64,000 nucleotides of DNA from Pseudomonas xionganensis (GTDB taxonomy: Bacteria; Pseudomonadota; Gammaproteobacteria; Pseudomonadales; Pseudomonadaceae): NCBI RefSeq assembly GCF_009763245.1, contig NZ_WKJZ01000001.1, positions 496,001 to 560,000 of the forward strand. Direction: 5' to 3'. Positions 19,644-28,593 of the stretch are shown piece after piece. The notes beneath the pieces are model-generated. The model saw only the letters and a list, made by a program, of their open reading frames with translations, did no database searches and was not told where the DNA came from. Both the position numbers and the translations under genes were made by a program. The first letter of the stretch is position 1. Each line of letters starts with the position of its first letter.

Positions 19644-19667
19644 AAAAAACCCGGCCGAAGCCGGGTT
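19644..19667 (-). terminator. Rho-independent terminator of the deaminase/dehydrogenase operon
   Basis: On the minus strand AACCCGGC-TTCG-GCCGGGTT is followed by TTTT, an 8-base stem with a tetraloop and U-tract. It lies 37 bases after the aldehyde dehydrogenase stop. Confidence 0.85.
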
Positions 19668-19704
19668 GAAATCACAGGCACCGCCTATCCGTGCCGACAC
19701 GAAA

Positions 19705-21288
19705 TCAGAGCAGCGGCGCCCGTGTCTGTTGCCCGTCCACCAGGCGTTCGAGGCCCAGGGGGTTGGCGTTTTGCAGGGCCTTGGGCAGCAAGGCGTCCGG
19801 ATAGTTCTGGTAGCACAGCGGGCGCAGAAAACGCTCGATGGCCAGGCTGCCCACCGAGCTGCCGCGGGCATCCGAGGTGGCCGGGTAGGGACCGCCGTGG
19901 ACCATGGCATCGCAGACTTCCACGCCGGTGGGGTAGCCATTGAGCAACAGGCGCCCGGCCTTGTGTTCCAGCAGCGGTAGCAGCGTCGCACACTGGGCAA
20001 GGTCTTCCGCTTCGGCGATCAGGCTGGCGCTGAGCTGGCCGTGCAGCGCCTGCACGGCGCGTTGCAGCTCATGCAGATCGGCCACCTCGACCAGCACCGT
20101 GCAGGGTCCGAAGACCTCCTCCTGGAGCAGCGGGTCACCCCCCAGCAGCAGGCTGACATCGGCCTGGAACAACTGCGGCCAGGCCTGGCGCCCCTGCTGC
20201 GGCTGGCCGGCCAGATGACGCACGCCGGGGTGGCCATGCAGTGCAGACACGCCGTTCGCGTAGCTGCTCAGGGTGCCGGCGTTGAGCATGGTCTGCGCCG
20301 GTTGATCAGCCATGCGCGCGGCGAACTCGCGGGTAAAGGCGCCGAATGCCGGCGAACTCAGGCCAATGATCAGGCCTGGGTTGGTGCAGAATTGGCCGCA
20401 GCCCAGGACCACCGAGGCGCTCAGTTCGCGGGCGATCTGCTCGCCGCGGGCCTTGAGCGCCGCCGGCAGGAGGAACACCGGGTTGATCGAACTCATCTCG
20501 GCAAACACCGGGATCGGCTGCGGCCGCGCGGCGGCCATGTCGCACAGGGCACGGCCGCCCTTGAGCGAGCCGGTAAAACCGACTGCCTGGATCGCCGGGT
20601 GCTTGACCAGCCACTCGCCGACCCCGCCGCCGTAGACCATGTTGAATACCCCGGCCGGCATGCCGGTCCGCTCGGCGGCGCGGATAATCGCCAGCGCCAC
20701 CAGTTCGGCGGTGGCCATATGGCCGCTATGGGCCTTGAACACCACCGGACAGCCGGCGGCCAGGGCCGCGGCGGTGTCGCCGCCGGCGGTGGAGAAGGCC
20801 AGTGGAAAGTTGCTGGCGCCGAATACCGCCACCGGACCGACGCCGATCTTGCACTGACGCAGATCGGCGCGGGGCAGGGGCTGGCGCTCGGGCTGGGCGC
20901 GGTCGATGCGCGCGCCGAGGAAATCGCCGCGGCGCAGCACCCGGGCGAACAGGCGCAGCTGGCCGCTGGTGCGCGCCCGTTCGCCCTGTATGCGTGCCGG
21001 CGGCAGGGCGGTTTCGCGGCAGACGATGGCCACGAAGTCATCGCCGAGGGCATCGATCTCCTCGGCGATGGCGTCGAGGAACTGGGCGCGCTGTTCCGGG
21101 CTCAGCTGGCGGTAGGCCGGGTAGGCGGCCTCGGCGGCGCGGGCGGCGGCGTCCACCTCGGCCTCGCTGGCCTGGTGGAAACTGTAGGGCAGGGCCTCGC
21201 CGGTGCTGGCGTCGAGGCTGTGCAGGAGAGTCTCGCCGGCGGCGCTGCGGCCGCTGGCGATAAAGTTGTGGCCGGTGATGGTGGGCAT
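19705..21288 (-). CDS. Alpha-ketoglutarate semialdehyde dehydrogenase
   Basis: A protein of 527 residues, the size of the KGSADH group and longer than most aldehyde dehydrogenases. The start is the ATG after AGGAGCTAAGC; a long open stretch upstream is not conserved-looking. Landmarks: VFGASNFPLAFSTAGGDTAAAL (cofactor side), catalytic Glu in VFAEMSSINPVF and catalytic Cys in LGCGQFCTNPGL. It oxidises 2,5-dioxopentanoate to alpha-ketoglutarate, the last step of trans-4-hydroxyproline catabolism. It follows the deaminase gene by 88 bases and ends the operon at the terminator. Confidence 0.93.
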   Translation of the reverse strand: MPTITGHNFIASGRSAAGETLLHSLDASTGEALPYSFHQASEAEVDAAARAAEAAYPAYRQLSPEQRAQFLDAIAEEIDALGDDFVAIVCRETALPPARIQGERARTSGQLRLFARVLRRGDFLGARIDRAQPERQPLPRADLRQCKIGVGPVAVFGASNFPLAFSTAGGDTAAALAAGCPVVFKAHSGHMATAELVALAIIRAAERTGMPAGVFNMVYGGGVGEWLVKHPAIQAVGFTGSLKGGRALCDMAAARPQPIPVFAEMSSINPVFLLPAALKARGEQIARELSASVVLGCGQFCTNPGLIIGLSSPAFGAFTREFAARMADQPAQTMLNAGTLSSYANGVSALHGHPGVRHLAGQPQQGRQAWPQLFQADVSLLLGGDPLLQEEVFGPCTVLVEVADLHELQRAVQALHGQLSASLIAEAEDLAQCATLLPLLEHKAGRLLLNGYPTGVEVCDAMVHGGPYPATSDARGSSVGSLAIERFLRPLCYQNYPDALLPKALQNANPLGLERLVDGQQTRAPLL

Positions 21289-21376
21289 GCTTAGCTCCTG
21301 GCGGGGCCGGTGATCGGATCGACCCGGCGTGGCGGATCGGCCGGCAGCGCGGGCGCAGTCGGCCGAGGTTCGGCGA

Positions 21377-22324
21377 TCAGGCGAGGTTGTGTTCGGCCGA
21401 CCAGTTGGCGTACCACTGGCGGAACAGCCTGTACTGGGTCTCGGCGTAGTGGCGCTGGGCGTCACTGAGCGCATCGCTGGGGTTGAAGTGCAGGCTGTAT
21501 TCCGGATCGCCGCCCAGCACCATCAGGTGCTTGTAGTAGAGGACCAGGTCGCAGCCTTCGTCGAAGGACGACAGCACGTTGAGCGCCTCGGACAGCTCCA
21601 GGGCGCGGCGACGGGCGATGGCGTCGCCCTGGGCTGCCTGCTTGCTCAGCTCGACCAGCTGCAGCACTTCGCGCGGCAGGACGTTGCCGATGCCGGTGAT
21701 GGCGCCGGTCGCCCCGCAATTGACGAAGCCATGCATCACCTGGGTATCGACCCCGGCCATCAGGATCACCTGGTCATCCTGCGAGGTGATGTGTTCGGCG
21801 GCGTAGCGCATGTCGGCGGCGCCGCCGAACTCCTTGAAGCCGATCAGGTTGGGGTACTGGCGGCGCAGCTTGAAGAACAGCTCGGCGCGGGTGGCGAAGC
21901 CGTAGTAGGGGCTGTTGTAGATCACCGCCGGCAGCTGCGGCGCCGCTTCCAGAATGGCGGCGAAGTGCGCTTCCTGGGCGGCCGGCGAGGCCCCACGGGA
22001 CAGCACGCGTGGAATGACCATCAGGCCGTGGGCGCCGACCTTGGCGGCGTGGGCGGCGTGGGACACGGCTTCGCGGCTGTTCACCGCGCCGGTGCCGACG
22101 ATGGTCGGGATGCCGGCGGCGACCAGGCGCGCCACCCCTTCCTGGCGCTCGGCCTCGGTGAGCAACGGCCAGTCGCCCATGGAGCCGCAGTAGACCACGG
22201 CGCTCATGCCGGCCTGGATCAGATCTCGGCCCTTGCGCACCAGGGCGTCGAAGTCCGGCTTGCGCTCGGCGGTGCAAGGGGTCATCAGGGCGGGGATGGT
22301 GCCGGTGAAGATGTTGCTGCTCAT
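21377..22324 (-). CDS. lhpC: Pyrroline-4-hydroxy-2-carboxylate deaminase (DapA family)
   Basis: A protein of 315 residues of the dihydrodipicolinate synthase/NAL superfamily. The Schiff-base lysine is Lys164 in LIGFKEFGG and the proton-relay tyrosine is Tyr136 in VIYNSPYYG. In hydroxyproline clusters this member hydrolyses delta1-pyrroline-4-hydroxy-2-carboxylate to alpha-ketoglutarate semialdehyde and ammonia. AGGAGG lies before the ATG. A GTATAC operator lies about 30 bases upstream of the start, so the gene and the following dehydrogenase should respond to the GntR regulator of the block. Confidence 0.92.
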   Translation of the reverse strand: MSSNIFTGTIPALMTPCTAERKPDFDALVRKGRDLIQAGMSAVVYCGSMGDWPLLTEAERQEGVARLVAAGIPTIVGTGAVNSREAVSHAAHAAKVGAHGLMVIPRVLSRGASPAAQEAHFAAILEAAPQLPAVIYNSPYYGFATRAELFFKLRRQYPNLIGFKEFGGAADMRYAAEHITSQDDQVILMAGVDTQVMHGFVNCGATGAITGIGNVLPREVLQLVELSKQAAQGDAIARRRALELSEALNVLSSFDEGCDLVLYYKHLMVLGGDPEYSLHFNPSDALSDAQRHYAETQYRLFRQWYANWSAEHNLA

Positions 22325-22641
22325 GCTGTTGCCTCCTGGGCAGATTAAACGTATTTCGTATACGAAGATAAATGGCCGTATTCGGCCCTTGGTTCCATGG
22401 GATAGGCCTGGGAGCCTGCCGGACTTAACACTGTTCTACTGCGGAAAAGCCGCTCTTCTAGATGGAGGGGGCCATTTTTGCTGCTCTTTCTCGTTTAATA
22501 GCTCGCTATTCGCCTCGAAAGACCAACAAAACTGACTCAAACCGAGCTTTCCCTCGCTACGAACGGTCAAGCCCGACAGGCTCCTGGGCCCGGTTTATCG
22601 CACCGCTCAGAGCGCGGTTAGCTAATCGTGAAAAACAGCTG
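22325..22641. other. Intergenic region before the deaminase operon
   Basis: These 317 bases separate the racemase-like gene from the deaminase gene on the same strand. They hold the operator at 22355-22366 and the ribosome site next to it. The stretch 22440-22630 is AT-richer than its surroundings and carries no recognisable gene, repeat or terminator. GGGCAGATTA at 22338-22347 recurs before the binding-protein gene at 28357-28366. Confidence 0.6.
22355..22366. promoter_or_regulatory. GTATAC-centred operator, site A
   Basis: TTCGTATACGAA is a perfect 12-base palindrome, about 30 bases before the deaminase ATG. Near-identical sites occur before the binding-protein gene (28390-28401) and the GntR gene (35150-35161). 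FCD-type GntR proteins bind short palindromes of this kind. Confidence 0.78.
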
Positions 22642-23673
22642 TCAGGGCTCGACCGGCCAGGTATCGCTCAGGCGATAGCCCTCGGGCCAGGGGTCGTCCG
22701 GGTCGAGCAGGTGCTGGTGGGTGCCGGTGATCCAGGCGCGCCCGGCGATGCTCGGCAGGATGGCCGGACGCCCGGCGACCTCGGTCAGCCCTTCGATCCG
22801 GCAGTGGAACTGCGAACCGATAATCGAGCGGCCGAAAAAGGCCTCGCCCACCTGCAGCTGGCCGCGCGCCTGCAGTACCGCCATGCGCGCCGAGCAGCCG
22901 GTGCCGGTGGGCGAGCGGTCGACCTTGCCGGGACGGATCACCACCGCGCCCGCCGCCGAAAGCACGCCGTTTTCCCGTTGCAGCGGGCCGGCCAGCTGGC
23001 AGAAGGAGATATGGTCCCAGTCCTTGTTCAGTGGGTGAACGAAGCCCAGCTGCTCATTGGCCGCGCGGGTGATGCGCAGGCCGGTGGCGGCCAGGTCGGC
23101 GGCCTCGTCGGCGCTCAGGGCAAAACCCAGGGTCCGGGCGTCGGCGATCACGAAGCTGTCGCCGCCGTAGGCGGTGTCCACCTTGAGCGTGCCCAGGCCT
23201 TCGACTTCGAGCAGGGCGTCCAGGCGGTCGGCGAAGGACGGCAGGTTGCGCACCTCGACCCGCTGCACCTTGCCATCGCGACACTCGGCCAGCACCTCGA
23301 TCAGCCCGCCGGGGGCTTCCAGACACAGCCGGGTCAGCGGTTCCTGCATCGGCAGGATGCCGGTCTCCAGCAGTACGGTGGCCACGCACAGCGAGTTGGA
23401 GCCGGACATCGGCGGGGTGTCGGCCGGCTCCATGATGATCCAGCCCATCTGCGCCAGCGGGTTCTTCGCCGGCAGCAGCAGGTTGACGTGGCGGAACACC
23501 CCGCCGCGCGGCTCGTTCAGCACGAAGTTGCGCAGGCGCTGGTCCTCGGCGATCCAGCGCGACTGGGCCCACAGGGTGTCGCCGGGTGGTGGAGCGACGC
23601 CGCCAACTATCACGTCGCCCACCTCGCCTTCGGCGTGGCAGCTGACTATATGAATGACTTTGCTCGAGCGCAT
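22642..23673 (-). CDS. Proline racemase superfamily protein with Ser/Thr active site
   Basis: A protein of 343 residues. The two catalytic positions of this superfamily are Ser90 ([10 protein letters not shown], where the usual motif is MCGH) and Thr256 ([12 protein letters not shown], where the usual motif is SPCGTGT); a Cys follows at 260. The canonical Cys/Cys pair is therefore absent, so it is unlikely to be the 4-hydroxyproline epimerase, which is present at 32006-32941. trans-3-Hydroxyproline dehydratases are Cys/Thr. Placed last in the importer/aconitase-X operon, it may act on a 3-hydroxyproline isomer. The reaction is not settled by sequence. Confidence 0.85.
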   Translation of the reverse strand: MRSSKVIHIVSCHAEGEVGDVIVGGVAPPPGDTLWAQSRWIAEDQRLRNFVLNEPRGGVFRHVNLLLPAKNPLAQMGWIIMEPADTPPMSGSNSLCVATVLLETGILPMQEPLTRLCLEAPGGLIEVLAECRDGKVQRVEVRNLPSFADRLDALLEVEGLGTLKVDTAYGGDSFVIADARTLGFALSADEAADLAATGLRITRAANEQLGFVHPLNKDWDHISFCQLAGPLQRENGVLSAAGAVVIRPGKVDRSPTGTGCSARMAVLQARGQLQVGEAFFGRSIIGSQFHCRIEGLTEVAGRPAILPSIAGRAWITGTHQHLLDPDDPWPEGYRLSDTWPVEP

Positions 23674-23674
23674 A

Positions 23675-24397
23675 TCAAAGTACCGATTTGAGGAAGTCGG
23701 CGGTTTCCGCCATCTGCGGGTTGCCGATCACCTGATCGGGCGAGCCGATCTCGTGCACCAGGCCATTGCGGAAGAAGGCCACGCGGTCGGACACATCACG
23801 GGCGAAGCGGATCTCGTGGGTGACCAGGATCATGGTCATGCCCTCCTCGGCGAGCAGGCGCATGGTGTCCAGTACCTCACCCACCAGCTGCGGGTCGAGC
23901 GCCGAGGTGGCCTCGTCGAACAGCATGTAGTCCGGGCTCATGGCCAGCGCGCGGGCGATGGCCATGCGCTGTTGCTGGCCGCCGGAAAGCTTGCCGGGGA
24001 ACACCTTGAGCTTGTCCGCCAGGCCGACGTGGGTCAGCTGCTTGACCGCCATGGCCTCGGCGTCCTGCTTGCTCAGGCCGAGCACCTTGCGCGGCGCCAG
24101 CATCACGTTCTCCAGCACGGTGAGGTGGGGAAAGGCGTTCCACTGCTGAAAGACGATGCCGATCTTCTGCCGCAGCTTGTTCAGGTCGGTGCCCGGGGCA
24201 TGCACCTCGGTGCCGTCGACGCGGATGCTGCCGCGCTGGATCGGCTCCAGGCCGTTGATGCACATCAGCAGGGTGGACTTGCCGGAGCCGGAGCCGCCGA
24301 TGATCGACACCACCTCGCCCTTGTTCACCGTCAGGCTGACGCCCTTGACCACTTCCAGGTCGCCGAAGGATTTATGCACCTTGTCGATTTCAATCAT
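23675..24397 (-). CDS. Amino-acid ABC transporter ATP-binding protein
   Basis: A protein of 240 residues of the polar-amino-acid (HisP/GlnQ) type. Walker [11 protein letters not shown]-loop [11 protein letters not shown], signature LSGGQQQR, Walker [14 protein letters not shown] and H-loop VTHE are all intact. It powers import by the two permeases encoded upstream in the operon. Its start overlaps the stop of the second permease gene by 8 bases, and its stop sits 1 base before the racemase-like ATG. Confidence 0.95.
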   Translation of the reverse strand: MIEIDKVHKSFGDLEVVKGVSLTVNKGEVVSIIGGSGSGKSTLLMCINGLEPIQRGSIRVDGTEVHAPGTDLNKLRQKIGIVFQQWNAFPHLTVLENVMLAPRKVLGLSKQDAEAMAVKQLTHVGLADKLKVFPGKLSGGQQQRMAIARALAMSPDYMLFDEATSALDPQLVGEVLDTMRLLAEEGMTMILVTHEIRFARDVSDRVAFFRNGLVHEIGSPDQVIGNPQMAETADFLKSVL

Positions 24398-25040
24398 TTT
24401 CCTGCCACCTTTTTTCCAGGCGGTTGCCCAGCTGGGCCACCATCAGACTCATGAGGTAATAGATAAGGCCGGCGATGCACAGCACCAGCAGTGGTTCCTG
24501 GATGCGCGTGACCACGCTTTGCGAGGTGCGCAGCAGTTCGAAGATGCCGATCCACATGACCAGGGCGGTGTCCTTCATCACGCTCAGCACCAGGTTCAGC
24601 CAGCCGGGGAAGGCCACCCGGGTGGCCAGGGGCAGGACCACGAAGCGCAGGTCCTGCCAGTAGCTCATGCCCAGGGAGCGGGCGGCGCGGCGCAGGTTGG
24701 CCGGCACCGCCTGGATGCCGCTGCGCACGATCTCGCTGCAGAAGGCGGCGGCGTAGATGCCGAGCACCAGGCAGCCGACGGCGAAGGCGCTGATATCCAG
24801 GCCGGCGATGCTTTTCAGCGAGTTGAACAGGACGAACTGGATCAGCAGCGGCACGCTGCGAAACACATCCAGCACCCAGGCAAGGGGCAGGCTGGCCCGT
24901 GGCAGGGCGGCGCGCAGCAGGCCGCAGAGCACCCCGGACAGGGTGCCGATAAGCATGGCGGCGGCGGTCAGCTGCAGGGTCACCCAGGCGCCCTGGAGCA
25001 TAAACAGCAGATCGCTGGCGGTCAGACTGGTGGAAAACAT
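24390..25040 (-). CDS. Amino-acid ABC transporter permease
   Basis: A protein of 216 residues with five hydrophobic segments. The EAA-type cytoplasmic loop is present (VPANLRRAARSLGMSYWQDL), which docks with the ATPase. It belongs to the His/Glu/Gln/Arg/opine permease family and would pair with the permease encoded just upstream as a heterodimer. Context makes hydroxyproline isomers the likely cargo. Confidence 0.93.
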   Translation of the reverse strand: MFSTSLTASDLLFMLQGAWVTLQLTAAAMLIGTLSGVLCGLLRAALPRASLPLAWVLDVFRSVPLLIQFVLFNSLKSIAGLDISAFAVGCLVLGIYAAAFCSEIVRSGIQAVPANLRRAARSLGMSYWQDLRFVVLPLATRVAFPGWLNLVLSVMKDTALVMWIGIFELLRTSQSVVTRIQEPLLVLCIAGLIYYLMSLMVAQLGNRLEKRWQEND

Positions 25041-25050
25041 GGCGTGGCCC

Positions 25051-25716
25051 TCAGTAGCGGAACAGCCGCCAGGCCATCAGCCGGGCGCTGAGCACAATGG
25101 TCTTGGCGATCAGGTAATAGAGCACCGCCGCCAGGGCGAAGTACTCGAAGGTACGGAAGGTCTTGACGTTGTAGTCCTGGGTCACCCCGGTCAGGTCGTT
25201 GTTCAGGCCGACGATCACCCCCAGTGAGGTCATCAGCACCGCCCAGACCATCTGGTTGGACAGGGGGTGGAAGACGATGCGCAGCAGCTGCGGGACGATG
25301 ATCAGGCGATAGGCCTGGAAGGCATTCATGCCCAGCGAGCGGGCCGCGCGCATCTGCGTATCGGGCACCGCCTTGAGGCCGCCGCGGAAGTTCTCCGCCA
25401 GGTAGCCGGCGTTGTTGAAGGTGATGCCGGCCAGCAGCGCCAGCCAGGAGCTGACATGCAGGCCAAAGGCGCCCAGACCGAAATACAGGATGTAGATCTG
25501 AAACAGCGAGGGAGTGTTGCGCGCAATCGATACCCAGGTTTCGGCGAACCCGCGCAGCAGCGGGTTCTGCTGCTGGCGCAGAAGGGTCAGCAGCAGGGCG
25601 ATCAGGGTGCCCAGCAGCATCGACAGGGCGGCGGTCTCCAGGGTCACCCAGGCACCATTGAGCATATCCGGCAGGGCCTTGAAGGCGATGCGCCAGTGGA
25701 AGCTGTAATCGAACAT
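25051..25716 (-). CDS. Amino-acid ABC transporter permease
   Basis: A protein of 221 residues starting at the ATG that overlaps the aconitase-X stop as TGATG, which suggests translational coupling. It has membrane segments with the NTPSLFQIYILYFGLG stretch typical of polar-amino-acid permeases and the docking loop VPDTQMRAARSLGMNAFQAY. It is the first of two permeases and lies 10 bases before the second. Confidence 0.93.
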   Translation of the reverse strand: MFDYSFHWRIAFKALPDMLNGAWVTLETAALSMLLGTLIALLLTLLRQQQNPLLRGFAETWVSIARNTPSLFQIYILYFGLGAFGLHVSSWLALLAGITFNNAGYLAENFRGGLKAVPDTQMRAARSLGMNAFQAYRLIIVPQLLRIVFHPLSNQMVWAVLMTSLGVIVGLNNDLTGVTQDYNVKTFRTFEYFALAAVLYYLIAKTIVLSARLMAWRLFRY

Positions 25717-27485
25717 CAGTGACTCCCTAGGGGTTGGTGGCTGCCCAGCCAGGCGGGCAGCACTCTGGCGTTGCGTCCACTGCAGGCCGCCTCCACGCAG
25801 GCGGCGAGGCTGCCGAAATGCACCTGGCGACCCACCAGGCCGGGGGCGTAGTGGGCGTACTTGCCGGAGTTGGTCATCAGGTTGCGGGTGCCCGGAGGCA
25901 CCACCGGCTCGCCGAGCATGCACCAGCAGGTGTCGGTGATCAGGCGTGCGCCGAAGCGCTCCAGCGTGGTCACATGGCCGGCGGCCATGGCCTGTTCGTG
26001 CACGGCGCGGCCGCAGGTCACCACCAGGACGGTGTCCGGATGGCTGCGCTGGCCTTCGCAGAGCTCGGCCAGGCGCGCCAGCTCGCTGGCCGAGCAATGT
26101 GGGTTACCCAAGGCAACCAGGCTGACCTCGGCCGAGTCAGCGCTGTTGAGCTCCCGCCAGCTGTTCAGCAGGTCGGCGAGGGTCACCTGCAGCTGCCGGG
26201 CCGGCGCCTGGTCGCCGAGGTTGTGGGTTACATCCGCTGCCTCGGGGGTGACCCCGGCGATGTGGAACATGGGCGCCGCCGAGGTGGTGGCGAACGCGGC
26301 GCCGAAGGCCTTGAGGTCGTCGCTGCTGGCGGCGCTGCGCTCCAGGCCCGTGAGCAGCGGGATGTTGCGCCCGGCGAGCAGGCCCACGTGGTAGCCGAGC
26401 AGGGGCCAGAAGCTGTCGTCCGGCTCCGGCGGGTACTGCACCTCGATCAGCAGGGCCGCTCTCCGACCCTCGTCCAGATGCGCTCCGCAGCGCGGCGCAC
26501 GGCCGGTCAGGGCGATGCAGATATCCAGGTAGTCCGGGTACTTCAGGGTGCGCGCGCCCAGCACGCTGTTGGCGTACACCACGGCGTTGGATTCGGCCCA
26601 GACGATCTGCTCGCCCAGCGCCGGGGCGCTGTCCAGCAGGTAGGGCGCGCAGGTGAAGCTGAGTTGGGCGCCCATGGCCATATAGACATCGCCCAGCGCG
26701 CTGGCCGGCTCGCCGAAGCGCGGCTCGATGCCCAGGGCGCGCCAGCGCCGCTGGTCCACCGAGATGGCGTTGAGGGTGGTGGGGACGCAGACTTGCGCAC
26801 CCCAGTCGCGCAGCTGCTCGGCAAAACGCAGGCAGGCCGGGCCGGTGTAGATGCAGCCGTCGATATGCGCCTGGCTGATATCCAGCAACTCGGTGGCGCC
26901 CATCAGTTCCGCCATGCGCAGCACCAGCTGCATGGCCACCTGGGCAGCCTGGCCGTATTCGCCGGCGAGCAGGGCGCGGTCGCGCGCATTCAACGACAGT
27001 GAGCTTTGCCGCTGCTGGGCGGGCGCCAGGGGCTCGGGCTGCCAGGGGGCAGCCGCTGCATCGGCAGCCAGCAATAGCTGCTCACCATCTATGTGCACGC
27101 TGCTCCCGGCATGCTGTTCAAGCTCGGCGAAGGCGGCATGGCCGATGCACAGCACCGGCAGTTGCACGTTGAATACCTGCTCGGCGACCAACGCGCCGAG
27201 GGTGAGAATTTCGTCGGGTTCGGCCAGCACCAGTGCCGCCGGTGCCGGACCGTTTAGGATCAGTTCCAGCAAGACGCTGCTGCCAGTGCAGGAGCCGCGT
27301 CCGCTGGGAATGGCCAGTACGCGCCCGGCCAGGGATTGCCCGCTCAGCGGATGGTGTCGATCGATCACCTCCGCGCTGAACGGGTCGACGCCACCCCAGA
27401 AGCTCAGGCCCTGGTCGGCCCAGAGCAGGCTGCCCTGGCCGCGACCGGCCACAAGACTGCGGCCCTGGATTCTTGTCACCGTCAT
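25716..27485 (-). CDS. Aconitase-X type I: cis-3-hydroxy-L-proline dehydratase
   Basis: A protein of 589 residues in which the swivel (small) domain, about residues 1-145 with SGRGSCTGSS, is fused to the AcnX catalytic domain, about 165-575. Candidate iron-sulfur ligands are Cys279 (SFTCAPYLL), Cys464 (GNPHCS) and Cys520/Cys522 (DTCWCML). The fused type I bacterial form is known to dehydrate cis-3-hydroxy-L-proline to delta1-pyrroline-2-carboxylate. It sits between the binding-protein gene and the permease genes. The product would be reduced to proline by the Ldh-family reductase at 18625-19632. Confidence 0.9.
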   Translation of the reverse strand: MTVTRIQGRSLVAGRGQGSLLWADQGLSFWGGVDPFSAEVIDRHHPLSGQSLAGRVLAIPSGRGSCTGSSVLLELILNGPAPAALVLAEPDEILTLGALVAEQVFNVQLPVLCIGHAAFAELEQHAGSSVHIDGEQLLLAADAAAAPWQPEPLAPAQQRQSSLSLNARDRALLAGEYGQAAQVAMQLVLRMAELMGATELLDISQAHIDGCIYTGPACLRFAEQLRDWGAQVCVPTTLNAISVDQRRWRALGIEPRFGEPASALGDVYMAMGAQLSFTCAPYLLDSAPALGEQIVWAESNAVVYANSVLGARTLKYPDYLDICIALTGRAPRCGAHLDEGRRAALLIEVQYPPEPDDSFWPLLGYHVGLLAGRNIPLLTGLERSAASSDDLKAFGAAFATTSAAPMFHIAGVTPEAADVTHNLGDQAPARQLQVTLADLLNSWRELNSADSAEVSLVALGNPHCSASELARLAELCEGQRSHPDTVLVVTCGRAVHEQAMAAGHVTTLERFGARLITDTCWCMLGEPVVPPGTRNLMTNSGKYAHYAPGLVGRQVHFGSLAACVEAACSGRNARVLPAWLGSHQPLGSH

Positions 27486-27510
27486 ATCTATCGCTCCCGA
27501 GCGCGCTCGA

Positions 27511-28329
27511 TCAGTAGTACACGCCAGGAACGGTCAGGGTCGCCGGGCTGATTTCATCACCCACCCACTTGGCCCACAGCTCGTGATAGCGGCCGTTGCG
27601 CACTTGCTGGTTGACGAACAGGTTGAGGTAGTTGAGCAGGCCGTACTCGTTGCGCTTGGCCGCCAGGGATACGTAATCGACCACATAGGGCGCGTCGCCG
27701 GCGACCTTCAGGCCCTTGTACTTGCCGGACTTGAGCGTGGCAGCGGCCACGGTGTTGGTCACCACGGTGGCGTCGATATGACCCTGGGCCACGGCGAGGA
27801 TGGTGTCGTTCTGGTTCTGGTAGGCGCGGAAGCTGCCACCGTCCCAGCCCTTCACGTCCTTTTCCAGGGCGATGGCCTCATAGGTGCCGCTGGTGTTGCC
27901 CACCGGGCGCCCCTTGAGGTCGGCATAGCTGTCGATGCCGGTGTCCTCGCGGGTCAGCACCACCATCTGGAAGGCGAAGTAGGGCATGGTCATGCCCACA
28001 GTCTTGGCCCGCTCCAGGGTGTCGGAGGTGGAGGCGACGATCACGTCGGCGCGCCCGGACACCAGGGCCGGGATGCGGTCGGGGAAGGGTGTCTCGACCA
28101 CTTCGGCCTTGACCCCCAGCACACCGGCCAGGTCATTGCAGTAATCCACATCGAAGCCGGCGGGCTGGTTCTGCTCGTCGCGAAAGCCCATGGGCGGGAA
28201 GTCCAGGGTCACGGCACAGCGCAGCTTGCCGGAGCCGATGATGTCATCGAGCTTGTCGGCATAGGCGTTACTGATGAGTGTGCTGCTCAGAAGGGCAAAA
28301 GTGACTGCGGGAATCAGCGGGTTTTTCAT
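27511..28329 (-). CDS. Periplasmic amino-acid binding protein of the hydroxyproline importer
   Basis: A protein of 272 residues with a Sec signal (MKNPLIPAVTFALLSSTLIS) cleaved near NAYADK. It has the family-3 binding-protein fold: GKLRCAVTLDFPPMGF, GFDVDYCNDLA, and the ligand-carboxylate region ADVIVASTSDTLERAKTVG. It is the first gene of a six-gene operon (binding protein, aconitase-X, two permeases, ATPase, racemase-like protein). Operator site B lies 60-70 bases upstream. Confidence 0.93.
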   Translation of the reverse strand: MKNPLIPAVTFALLSSTLISNAYADKLDDIIGSGKLRCAVTLDFPPMGFRDEQNQPAGFDVDYCNDLAGVLGVKAEVVETPFPDRIPALVSGRADVIVASTSDTLERAKTVGMTMPYFAFQMVVLTREDTGIDSYADLKGRPVGNTSGTYEAIALEKDVKGWDGGSFRAYQNQNDTILAVAQGHIDATVVTNTVAAATLKSGKYKGLKVAGDAPYVVDYVSLAAKRNEYGLLNYLNLFVNQQVRNGRYHELWAKWVGDEISPATLTVPGVYY

Positions 28330-28389
28330 GGGTATCTCTCTTCTCTCGTGCGTGGGGCAGATTAGGAGTGATGCTTGAGTATTACGGAT

Positions 28390-28401
28390 TTCGTATACGA
28401 T
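28390..28401. promoter_or_regulatory. GTATAC-centred operator, site B
   Basis: TTCGTATACGAT matches site A at 11 of 12 positions and keeps the TCGTATACGA core. It lies in the promoter region of the importer/aconitase-X operon. The flanks agree beyond the core (ATTTCGTATACGA in both). Confidence 0.76.
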
Positions 28402-28593
28402 ATTAGATATGCGAATGCCGTGCCATTTCTCCCCTGGCGCTCTTATGGGGGCTGCAAGGCTTTAAAAACGGGGCTTGAAGGCCAATGGGCGGGATGCGCG
28501 CAGAACGGTCGATCAGGCGCGGCTGTGAAGCGGGGTGACGGCGGTGTTACCTAAGGGAGCAGGCTGTGGCAAGACTGCACAAGCGCGGCGCAC

